Shown one piece after another: positions 18,665-25,748 of a stretch of 42,177 bases of DNA. The first letter of the stretch is position 1. Each line of letters starts with the position of its first letter. Position numbers and translations under genes: made by a program. This DNA comes from Reyranella sp. (lineage in GTDB: Bacteria > Pseudomonadota > Alphaproteobacteria > Reyranellales > Reyranellaceae). Under the pieces are notes generated by a model. It made no database searches. It saw only the letters and a program-made list of their open reading frames with translations, and was not told the DNA's origin. Where the stretch lies: contig NZ_JAUSBN010000051.1 in the NCBI RefSeq assembly GCF_030651995.1, positions 1-42,177 of the forward strand, in the 5' to 3' direction.

Positions 18665-21600
18665 CTACTTCTTTGCACCGAGCTTCAGCTCGAGCAGCTT
18701 GGCGAAGGGCGAATCGGCCGTCGCATCGCCCTTCGTCTCGGTCGTTGCGTAGAGCCGCAGGGCCGGGCCGCCGCTGTCGCGCCGCGGTGGACGCGGGCCA
18801 CGCCGGTCGTCTCGGCCACGGTTCTCCTGCGGCGGGCGGCCGTCCTTGTTGCGATCCTGCCGGGGCGCGTCGGTACGCGGCCCGTCGGGGCGCGGAGCAT
18901 CGGCGCGTGGGCCGCCTCCGGGACGCGGCCCGCTGCGCGGACCGTCGTCCCTGCCGCGCGGCGGACGCGGCGTGTCGGCGAAGAACTGACGCTCGTTCGG
19001 CCGCTCCGGCCGGTCCCGGCGGCGCTGGTCGCGCTGGTCGCGTTGTTCGCGCTGCTGCTGACGCTGCCGCTCGCGCTGCTCCTCGCGCTCGCGCACGAAG
19101 CGCGGCTTGATCGAGAAGGCGTAGAGCGGTCCGCTTTCTTCCGTCGGCGGATGCACGCGGTAACCGAGCGCTCGCAGCACGTTGGCCATTTCCGGCTCGG
19201 AGCAGCCGACCAGCGACATCATCTGCGGGGTCGCGCGGAACCAGCCCGGCGGCAATGGCCGCGGTTCCTTCCTCGCCGGCGGGGTTTCTTCCCGTGGTGC
19301 GGCGCTCTCGACCGGCGCGGGCGCGCCCTCTGCTGCGGCGTCCTGCGCGGACTCGGCCGGCGGCGATTCGACCGCGGGCTCTTCGACGGGTGTCGCCTCG
19401 GCGGCGGCCACGTCCACGGCCTCGACCGGAGCCTCGGCGACAGGCTCTGCTGCAGGTTCAACCGGCTCGTCGGCGGCCACAGGCTCGGGAGCGGCGGCTG
19501 CCCGCTCGGTCTCCGGCTCCGCCTCCGGCGCGTGTGCCGGTTCGGTCTCGCCGAATGCCGCGGCGACGATCGCCCATTCGCTGATTTCGTCGGCCGTCGC
19601 GGGCGCGGGGATCGCCGGCGCGGCGCCCGTCGCTTCGGCGGCGGGCTTCTTTTCAGGCTTGTCCTGCTGCTGCGTGCGGCGTGACGATTCGCGGCTCTCG
19701 CGCACGGCGGCCCGCGCCATGGCGGCCAGCCGTTCGACCATGTCGGCGCGGATCGCATGGTCGCCCAGCGGCAGGTAACCGATGGCCGAGTAGAAATCGC
19801 GCTCGGCATCGCGCGGCAAATCCATCGAGGTGCGGCCCTCGGCCGGCAGCGTCGGAATCGTCTCGCGGTTCTTGGCGATCATCCAGAGGCCGGCGCGCAG
19901 GCGGATCGGCACCGGCTTCAGCATGCTGGGGAAGTAGAGCGAGAAGACGCCGATGCGGACGCCGAGACGCGCCAGCGCCTTGCGATCCTCCTCGCTGAGC
20001 TGGGCGAGCTGTTCCTCGACCGGCCGGCGCGGCAGCACGCCGAGGCCTTCGCAGAGCTGGAAAATGACGCCGCGTGCGCCGGCGGGCAGTTCGGCCGTGG
20101 CGCGCGCATCCATCAATTCGCTGAGGCCGAGGCGAATGCGGGTCTCGACCCAGGTCGCGGCGCGCTTGCGCACTTCCTCGCGGGCCGGGCCGTCGAGCAG
20201 ATCGGAGGCGATGGCCTCGACCTTGGGCGCCAGCACGTCACCCGAGGGCAACAGCCGCGCGACCGGACCTCCGCCCCAGCAGACGCGGAGCTGGCTGTCG
20301 AAGACGATCTCACCGTCGGGACTGTTCACGAAAGCCTGGAGGCGATCGGGCAGATCCTGGCGCAGCGCGCGCAGAGCCGCGCTCAGCACCGCCTTCTGGT
20401 CGGTCTGGCCTTCCGTCGCATCCGGCACGAAGCGGAAGCCCTCGATGCGTCCGAGATGCTCGCCTTCCACGATGACTTCGCCTGCAGCGGCGACTGTCGA
20501 GTTCATTTCACCCTCATCGCGCAATCTTCGTACAAGCAAAGCCGCGCGTCTATCGACAAACCGTTGCGTGAGACGTTGATGCAGAACGTCGGAAAGCCGG
20601 TCCTCTATGGCACGCGCGCGTTCCTGCCAATGGGCTGCACGCTGAATCCAGTCGGGCCGGTGTGAAATATAGGTCCAGGTCCGGACGTGCGCGATGCGTG
20701 CCATCAAGGTGTCGATGTCGCCGTCGAACCGCTCCAGGCGCTTCACATGGCTGTCGATCCAGTCTTCCGGCAGTCTTTCGCCGCCCTGCGTCAGATGTTC
20801 GAAGATCTGGCTGAGCAGCTTCGTGTGTTCTTCCGTCATCGTCTTGCGGAAGTCGGGGACCTGGCAGACCTCCCACAGGAGCTTGACCCGCTTGGGAGAA
20901 TGCAGCCGCGGCAAAAAAGCCGAATGCGCGGCCAGGGTCTGCAGAGCGAGCTGATCGTCCTGCTCGCGCACGCGTTGGAGCGCGGCATGCGGCGGACTGG
21001 CGTTCAAGGCGGCGACCAGCGTCTGCACCGACCGGAAGTCGAGCTCGCTGTTGCGCCACTGCAGGTCGCGCAGCGGATCGAATCGATGGTTCTCGATCGC
21101 CTCCACCACGTCGGGATCGAGGCCACTGATGCCCGCGGTCGTGCCGAAGGTGCCGTCGTTCATGTGGCGCCCGGCGCGTCCGGCGATCTGCGCCAGCTCG
21201 CCGGTCCGCAGCGGACGGGAGCTGCGACCGTCGTATTTGCGCAGCGACGCGAACCAAACATGGTTCACGTCCATGTTGAGGCCCATGCCGATCGCATCGG
21301 TCGCCACGAGGTAATCGACCTCGCCCGACTGGAACATCTCGACCTGTGCGTTGCGCGTGCGCGGACTCATCGCGCCCATCACGACCGCCGTGCCGCCGCG
21401 CTGGCGGCGGATCAGCTCGGCAATCTCGTAGACCTCGTTGGCCGAGAATCCCACGACCGCCGAGCGGCGCGGCAGGCGCGTCGCCTTCTTAGAGCCGACA
21501 TAGGAGAGACTTGAGAAGCGAGGGCGGGCCACCACGTCGATGTCGGGCAGCAGTCGGTTCAGCACCGGACGGATCGTGTCGGCGCCCAGCAGCATGGTCT

Positions 21601-21967
21601 CGTTCAGGCCGCGCGCATGAAGCAGCCGGTCCGTGAAGAAGTGGCCGCGCTCCGGGTCGGACGCCATCTGCACTTCGTCGACTGCGAGAAAGGAGACCGG
21701 CCGGTCGACGGGCATCGATTCGACGGTGCAGACGAAATAGCGTGCGCTGGAGGGCGCGATCTTTTCCTCGCCGGTGATCAGCGCGACCTGGGCGGCGCCC
21801 TTCAACTTGACGATCCGGTCGTAGTTTTCGCGCGCCAGCAGCCGCAGCGGGAAACCGATCATGCCAGAATCGTGGCCGAGCATGCGCTCGATCGCGAGAT
21901 AGGTTTTGCCGGTGTTGGTGGGACCGAGGACGGCGGTCAGGCGGCCGGAGGCGCCGGAGAACGACAT
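18665..21967 (-). CDS. SUV3-like superfamily 2 RNA/DNA helicase with disordered tail
   Basis: ATP-dependent helicase related to mitochondrial SUV3, common in alphaproteobacteria. Seen: 1100 residues; Walker A GPTNTGKT (15-22), DEVQ box (97-100), DYLVATDAIGMGLNMDVNHV and QIAGRAGRHMNDGTFGTT as motifs V and VI, then a SUV3-type C-terminal helical region. From about residue 776 to 902 the chain is Ala/Pro/Glu-rich low complexity; about 959-1079 is very rich in Arg, Asp, Pro and Gly (RPERPNERQFF, RPGGGPRADAPRPDGPR), like an RGG-type RNA-binding tail. Between them is a folded-looking segment (PPGWFRATPQMMSLVGCSEPEMANVLRALGYRV). Likely acts in RNA turnover or ribosome-related work; operon with hslR supports RNA metabolism. 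Confidence 0.9.
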   Translation of the reverse strand: MSFSGASGRLTAVLGPTNTGKTYLAIERMLGHDSGMIGFPLRLLARENYDRIVKLKGAAQVALITGEEKIAPSSARYFVCTVESMPVDRPVSFLAVDEVQMASDPERGHFFTDRLLHARGLNETMLLGADTIRPVLNRLLPDIDVVARPRFSSLSYVGSKKATRLPRRSAVVGFSANEVYEIAELIRRQRGGTAVVMGAMSPRTRNAQVEMFQSGEVDYLVATDAIGMGLNMDVNHVWFASLRKYDGRSSRPLRTGELAQIAGRAGRHMNDGTFGTTAGISGLDPDVVEAIENHRFDPLRDLQWRNSELDFRSVQTLVAALNASPPHAALQRVREQDDQLALQTLAAHSAFLPRLHSPKRVKLLWEVCQVPDFRKTMTEEHTKLLSQIFEHLTQGGERLPEDWIDSHVKRLERFDGDIDTLMARIAHVRTWTYISHRPDWIQRAAHWQERARAIEDRLSDVLHQRLTQRFVDRRAALLVRRLRDEGEMNSTVAAAGEVIVEGEHLGRIEGFRFVPDATEGQTDQKAVLSAALRALRQDLPDRLQAFVNSPDGEIVFDSQLRVCWGGGPVARLLPSGDVLAPKVEAIASDLLDGPAREEVRKRAATWVETRIRLGLSELMDARATAELPAGARGVIFQLCEGLGVLPRRPVEEQLAQLSEEDRKALARLGVRIGVFSLYFPSMLKPVPIRLRAGLWMIAKNRETIPTLPAEGRTSMDLPRDAERDFYSAIGYLPLGDHAIRADMVERLAAMARAAVRESRESSRRTQQQDKPEKKPAAEATGAAPAIPAPATADEISEWAIVAAAFGETEPAHAPEAEPETERAAAAPEPVAADEPVEPAAEPVAEAPVEAVDVAAAEATPVEEPAVESPPAESAQDAAAEGAPAPVESAAPREETPPARKEPRPLPPGWFRATPQMMSLVGCSEPEMANVLRALGYRVHPPTEESGPLYAFSIKPRFVREREEQRERQRQQQREQRDQRDQRRRDRPERPNERQFFADTPRPPRGRDDGPRSGPRPGGGPRADAPRPDGPRTDAPRQDRNKDGRPPQENRGRDDRRGPRPPRRDSGGPALRLYATTETKGDATADSPFAKLLELKLGAKK

Positions 21968-22025
21968 GGGCGCACCTTCGCGCGCGGCCGCGGCGGAAGC
22001 AAGGCAGACAGCTTCGGCTGTCGGC

Positions 22026-22793
22026 TCAGCCCGAGTAGGCGGGCTCCAGCTTGTTGCAGCCGATCATCGGGCCGTGATCGGCTTGCTGCACCAGGACGGC
22101 GACACCCTGGGTGGGGCCGATGCGATCACCGGCAATCGTCCAGCCCTTGGCCGCGCCGTCCCATCGGTCGACGCGTTCGAGCTGCCGCACGACGTTGAAG
22201 TTCTCGATCATGCGGCCCTGGTTTTCGCCGCTCTTCACCGGTGTGGTGTGCCGCCGGTCGTAAATCGCGAGCGTCACATCCGCCGTTCGGCCCTCGAGCG
22301 GGAAGGTGTCCAGCTTGATGGTGAGGGGGCCGCCGATGCTTCGCGAAAGCGTGGGCGTCGCCCGCCGGGGCGACCGGGCCTGCGCCTTCGCAAGCAGGGC
22401 TTCGATGGGCGCGCGATCGCGGCCGGTGTCGTGGCCGATGCCGTCGACCACCATCTCAGGCGTGTAGACGTAGCGTTGCTTCAGCACGCGGGCATAGGCG
22501 CGCTGACGTTCCGTCGTCTCACGTGAGGCGAACGGATCCCTCCAGCCGATATAGTCCCAATAATCGACATGGAAGGCGAGGGCGACGATGTCGGGCCGCA
22601 TCGACAGGCGGCCGAGAAGGGCGTCGGCCGGCGGGCAGGAGCTGCAGCCCTGCGACGTGAAGAGTTCGACCGCCCATGGCCCTTCGCCCGCCGGCCGCGC
22701 CGAAGCCCGTTGCGACAGGCCGGCCGCAATAGCGGCAGCGCCGATCAGGAACGACCGGCGGCCAGGAAGGGGAGAGATCGACATCAGCGACAA
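22026..22793 (-). CDS. DUF1223 family secreted thioredoxin-like protein
   Basis: Exported protein of unknown function with a thioredoxin-like beginning. Seen: 255 residues; a twin-arginine signal (GRRSFLIGAAAIAAG, cleavage near ASA-RP, about residue 32), then WAVELFTSQGCSSCPPADALL with C50-x2-C53, and AFHVDYWDYIGWRDPFASRETTERQRAYA, VYTPEMVVDG, the DUF1223 hallmarks. Start ATG at 22793; MSI at 22784 is an alternative. It is upstream of the helicase on the same strand with a 58-bp gap, and divergent from the zinc transporter genes, sharing a 124-bp intergenic region containing the candidate Zur box. Confidence 0.9.
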   Translation of the reverse strand: MSLMSISPLPGRRSFLIGAAAIAAGLSQRASARPAGEGPWAVELFTSQGCSSCPPADALLGRLSMRPDIVALAFHVDYWDYIGWRDPFASRETTERQRAYARVLKQRYVYTPEMVVDGIGHDTGRDRAPIEALLAKAQARSPRRATPTLSRSIGGPLTIKLDTFPLEGRTADVTLAIYDRRHTTPVKSGENQGRMIENFNVVRQLERVDRWDGAAKGWTIAGDRIGPTQGVAVLVQQADHGPMIGCNKLEPAYSG

Positions 22794-22893
22794 GATGCGC
22801 GCAGCAGCCCCGCCCTGCCAATCAACAATCGGTCACTCACCGTTCACTGCCCGGTGACGTCAACGGGTCGGCTCCCTGTCTGGACTCACGAAG

Positions 22894-22908
22894 GGTAATA
22901 TTATAACA
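22894..22908. promoter_or_regulatory. candidate Zur box
   Basis: Seen: GGTAATATTATAACA, minus strand TGTTATAATATTACC. Against the enterobacterial Zur core TGTTATAATATAACA this matches 13 of 15, and the 13-bp core (22895-22907) is self-complementary except for one pair. It lies 10 bp before the small-peptide ATG and upstream of a znuCB-like pair. A manganese-sensing Fur relative (Mur) is an alternative binder. Confidence 0.65.
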
Positions 22909-22917
22909 ATCCCTTGC

Positions 22918-23034
22918 ATGCACCGACCGAACTCCCCCGGCACGTTCCTGCTCGCCATGAGCGCCACGGCCCGCATTGCGGCGGCGCTGGGCCTCTCGGC
23001 GCTGCTTTGGCTCTGTGCTTGGTGGGCGCTGTAG
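22918..23034 (+). CDS. small membrane peptide upstream of the zinc ABC genes
   Basis: I do not recognise this. Seen: a 38-codon ORF from ATG 22918 (or 25 codons from ATG 22957) ending in a hydrophobic, Trp-rich segment, ARIAAALGLSALLWLCAWWAL, long enough to cross a membrane. Its stop is 7 bp before the GTG of the ATPase gene, so translation could be coupled. Neither start has a Shine-Dalgarno; the first lies 10 bp after the candidate Zur box, so the mRNA may be leaderless. It could be a real small membrane component or leader peptide, or chance. Confidence 0.35.
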   Translation: MHRPNSPGTFLLAMSATARIAAALGLSALLWLCAWWAL

Positions 23035-23041
23035 GCCCGCC

Positions 23042-23785
23042 GTGACGGCCGCGCTGCGCCTCACCAACCTGACCGTGAGCTACGATCGCCGCCCGGCGGT
23101 CCATCACGTTTCGGCGGAGATCCCGGCCGGCGAGATGACGGCCATCGTCGGTCCCAACGGGGCGGGCAAGAGCACGCTCCTCAAGGCGCTGCTGGGCCTG
23201 GCGCCGCGGGTCGAAGGCCGCATCGAATGCACGGCAAAGCGGATCGCCTATCTGCCCCAGCAGGCGGAAATAGACCGATCCTTTCCCATCTCGGTGCTCG
23301 ATACCGTCCTGCTCGGCCGCTGGTCGCGTTTCGGCGTCTTCGGCGCGGCCCGCCCGGCTGATCTGGATGATGCCTGGCGCGCGATCGAATCGGTCGGCCT
23401 CTCGGGCTTCGAGCGCCGTCCGATCGACTCGCTGTCGGTGGGGCAGTTCCAGCGCGTGCTGTTTGCCCGCCTGCTGCTGCAGGACGCCGACCTCGTGCTT
23501 CTCGACGAGCCGTTCGCCGCCATCGACAGCAAGACCGTGACCGACCTGATGGTGGTGATCCGCCGCTGGCGAGAGGAAAAGCGCACCGTCGTCGCGGTGC
23601 TGCACGATTTCGACCAGGTCCGCCGCGACTTCCCGCACGCGCTGCTGCTGGCGCGCGAGCTGGTCGATGCCGGCCCGACCGCGCGCGTCCTGTCGTCAGA
23701 GAACCTGTTGCGGGCCCGGGCGATGGCCGAGGCCTGGGACGACAATGCCGGTGCCTGCGACGTGCCGATGCGGCTCAGCGCCTGA
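23042..23785 (+). CDS. znuC: zinc-type ABC transporter ATP-binding protein (ZnuC-like)
   Basis: ATPase of a metal ABC importer. Seen: 247 residues from GTG 23042 (MTAALRLTNLTVSYDRRPAV); Walker A GPNGAGKS (37-44), Q-loop region YLPQQAEIDRSFPISVLDTVLLGRW typical of metal importers, signature LSVGQFQRV (LSGGQ variant), Walker B DLVLLDEPFAAID and switch His in VAVLHDFDQVRRDFPHALLL. The longer reading from 22976 has an arginine-rich leader without support. Permease follows after 16 bp. Zinc rather than manganese is favoured by the upstream Zur-like box. Confidence 0.88.
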   Translation: MTAALRLTNLTVSYDRRPAVHHVSAEIPAGEMTAIVGPNGAGKSTLLKALLGLAPRVEGRIECTAKRIAYLPQQAEIDRSFPISVLDTVLLGRWSRFGVFGAARPADLDDAWRAIESVGLSGFERRPIDSLSVGQFQRVLFARLLLQDADLVLLDEPFAAIDSKTVTDLMVVIRRWREEKRTVVAVLHDFDQVRRDFPHALLLARELVDAGPTARVLSSENLLRARAMAEAWDDNAGACDVPMRLSA

Positions 23786-23801
23786 TCGAAGGCTTCGCGT
23801 C

Positions 23802-24671
23802 ATGTTCTACGAGTATCTGATCGCGCCCTTCGCCGATTTCGGCTTCATGCGCCGTGCCCTGGTCGCCAGCCTCGCGCTGTCGATCGGCGGCTCGGCGATC
23901 GGCGTGTTCCTGATCCTGCGCCGCATGAGCCTGATGGGCGATGCGCTGGCGCACTCGCTGCTGCCCGGCGCCGCCATGGGGTTCCTGATCGGTGGCCTGT
24001 CCCTGCCGGCGATGAGTCTCGGCGGCTTCATCGCCGGCGTCGCGACGGCGCTGCTCTCGGGCGTCATCGCGCGCTTCTCCAGCATGCGCGAGGATGCGAG
24101 CTTCGCCGCCGCCTACCTCACGGCCATGGCGCTGGGTGTGCTCATCGTCTCGTTGCGCGGATCGGCGGTCGATCTCATGAACATCCTGTTCGGCGCTATC
24201 CTCGCCGTCGATGAAGGCGCGCTGGTCCTCGTCGTGTCGACCGCGACCGTGACCCTGATCGGCCTCGCCGCCATCTATCGCCCGCTGGTCGTCGAATGCT
24301 TCAATCCCGGCTTCCTCGCCGCCATGGGCGTGCGCGGCTCGCTCTACCACTATCTCTTCCTGTCGCTCGCGGTGCTGAACATGGTGGCGGGCTTCCAGGC
24401 GCTGGGAACCCTGATGGCGCTCGGTCTCATCCTGCTGCCGGCCGTCGCCTCGTCCTTCTGGGCGCGCGAGGTCTGGTCGATGAGCCTGGTCGCGGCGCCG
24501 ATGGCCTTCGCGTCGGCGGCGATCGGCCTGCTGGTGTCGTTCCATGCCGGCCTGCCCTCGGGTCCGGTGATCGTGTTGTTCGCCAGCTGTTTCTTCCTGC
24601 TGTCGCTGCTCTTCGGCTCGCGCGCCTCGGTGCGGGCGCGCCTGTCACGGCCGGTTCACTTGCGCGGCTGA
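23802..24671 (+). CDS. znuB: zinc-type ABC transporter permease (ZnuB-like)
   Basis: Membrane channel of the metal importer, family ABC-3. Seen: 289 residues with about eight hydrophobic segments; characteristic LALSIGGSAIGVFLILRRMSLMGDALAHSLLPGAAMGFL near the N-terminus and FQALGTLMALGLILLPAVASSFW further on. ATG at 23802, 16 bp after the ATPase stop. No periplasmic zinc-binding protein gene is present on either side, so that partner must be elsewhere. Confidence 0.9.
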   Translation: MFYEYLIAPFADFGFMRRALVASLALSIGGSAIGVFLILRRMSLMGDALAHSLLPGAAMGFLIGGLSLPAMSLGGFIAGVATALLSGVIARFSSMREDASFAAAYLTAMALGVLIVSLRGSAVDLMNILFGAILAVDEGALVLVVSTATVTLIGLAAIYRPLVVECFNPGFLAAMGVRGSLYHYLFLSLAVLNMVAGFQALGTLMALGLILLPAVASSFWAREVWSMSLVAAPMAFASAAIGLLVSFHAGLPSGPVIVLFASCFFLLSLLFGSRASVRARLSRPVHLRG

Positions 24672-24709
24672 CGCGTCAGGCTAGGCTGACCTCCACGGAG
24701 GAAACCAGA

Positions 24710-25684
24710 ATGACCAGCTCACCGGTGCCGGGCGTCACGCTCAAGACGACGACCGCCAACACCATCCACATGCGCTACGCCGAAGCCGGGGCCGGACCGC
24801 TGGTGCTGTTTTGCCATGGCTGGCCGGAGAGCTGGTATTCGTGGCGCCACCAGCTCCAGGCGGTGAGTGCTGCAGGCTTCCGCGCCGTGGCGCCCGACAT
24901 GCGCGGCTATGGCGGCACGCAATCGCCCGAGTCGATCGACCAGTACACGCTTCTCCATCTCGTGGGCGACATGGCCGAGCTGGTGAAGGCGCTCGGCGAG
25001 ACCAAGGCGGTGATCGTCGGCCACGACTGGGGCGCGCCCGTCGCCTGGCATGCCGCGCTGTGGCGGCCCGATCTCTTCACCGCCGTCTCGGCCATGAGCG
25101 TGCCCTATGCACCGCCGGGATACGTCGACATACTCTCGGCGCTGGAGAAGCTCGGCATCGACAACTTCTACCTGCAGTATTTCCAGAAGCCGGGCGTTGC
25201 CGAGGCCGAGCTGCAGCAGGACATTCGCGGCGCGTTGCGGCGGCTCTACTACACCGCCGGCGGCGAGATGGTGGAGAAGGACAAGGGCTTCGGCCGCCTC
25301 ACGGGTGGCACGTTGCTGGCCAACACCGTCGATCCCGCGGTGCTCCCGGCCTGGCTGAGCGACGCCGACCTCGACTACTACGCGGCTGAGTTCGCCCGTG
25401 CCGGCTTCCGCGGTGGACTGAACTGGTATCGCAACCTGCGACGCAACTGGGAGCTCAGCGGGCCGTGGCGCGGCCAGCCGATCCGCCAGCCCTCGCAGTT
25501 CATCGCCGGCAGCCGCGACGGCGTGCTGCGCTTCCCGGCCGCCAAGAGCCAGCTCGAGGCCTATCCGACGACCCTGCCGGGCCTGCGTGGCAGCCATATC
25601 CTCGACGGCGCCGGCCACTGGGTGCAGCAGGAGCGGGCATCTGAGGTGAACCGCCTGCTGATCGAGTTCCTCAAGGGCCTTTGA
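24710..25684 (+). CDS. epoxide hydrolase-like alpha/beta hydrolase
   Basis: Likely opens epoxides, or hydrolyses a related ester or halide. Seen: 324 residues; oxyanion motif HGWPES (36-41), nucleophile D106 in GHDWG, acid D270 in AGSRDG, H303 in GAGHWVQQE, and lid tyrosines (YLQYFQKPG; LNWYRNL) that in epoxide hydrolases protonate the ring. Aspartate nucleophile plus two lid Tyr favours epoxide hydrolase over haloalkane dehalogenase. Its own GGAGG precedes ATG at 24710, 38 bp after the permease; a separate promoter is possible. Confidence 0.85.
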   Translation: MTSSPVPGVTLKTTTANTIHMRYAEAGAGPLVLFCHGWPESWYSWRHQLQAVSAAGFRAVAPDMRGYGGTQSPESIDQYTLLHLVGDMAELVKALGETKAVIVGHDWGAPVAWHAALWRPDLFTAVSAMSVPYAPPGYVDILSALEKLGIDNFYLQYFQKPGVAEAELQQDIRGALRRLYYTAGGEMVEKDKGFGRLTGGTLLANTVDPAVLPAWLSDADLDYYAAEFARAGFRGGLNWYRNLRRNWELSGPWRGQPIRQPSQFIAGSRDGVLRFPAAKSQLEAYPTTLPGLRGSHILDGAGHWVQQERASEVNRLLIEFLKGL

Positions 25685-25703
25685 GGCGGTCGGCCGCATC
25701 AAT

Positions 25704-25731
25704 GGAGCGCCCAACTCCAGTTGCGCGCTCC
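25704..25731. terminator. bidirectional hairpin between hydrolase and glutamate dehydrogenase
   Basis: Seen: GGAGCGC pairs with GCGCTCC, one C/C mismatch, then CAAC pairs with GTTG around a TCCA loop. It lies between convergent stops at 25684 and 25749. No U tract. Confidence 0.55.
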
Positions 25732-25748
25732 TATGAAACCGTTGCGCC

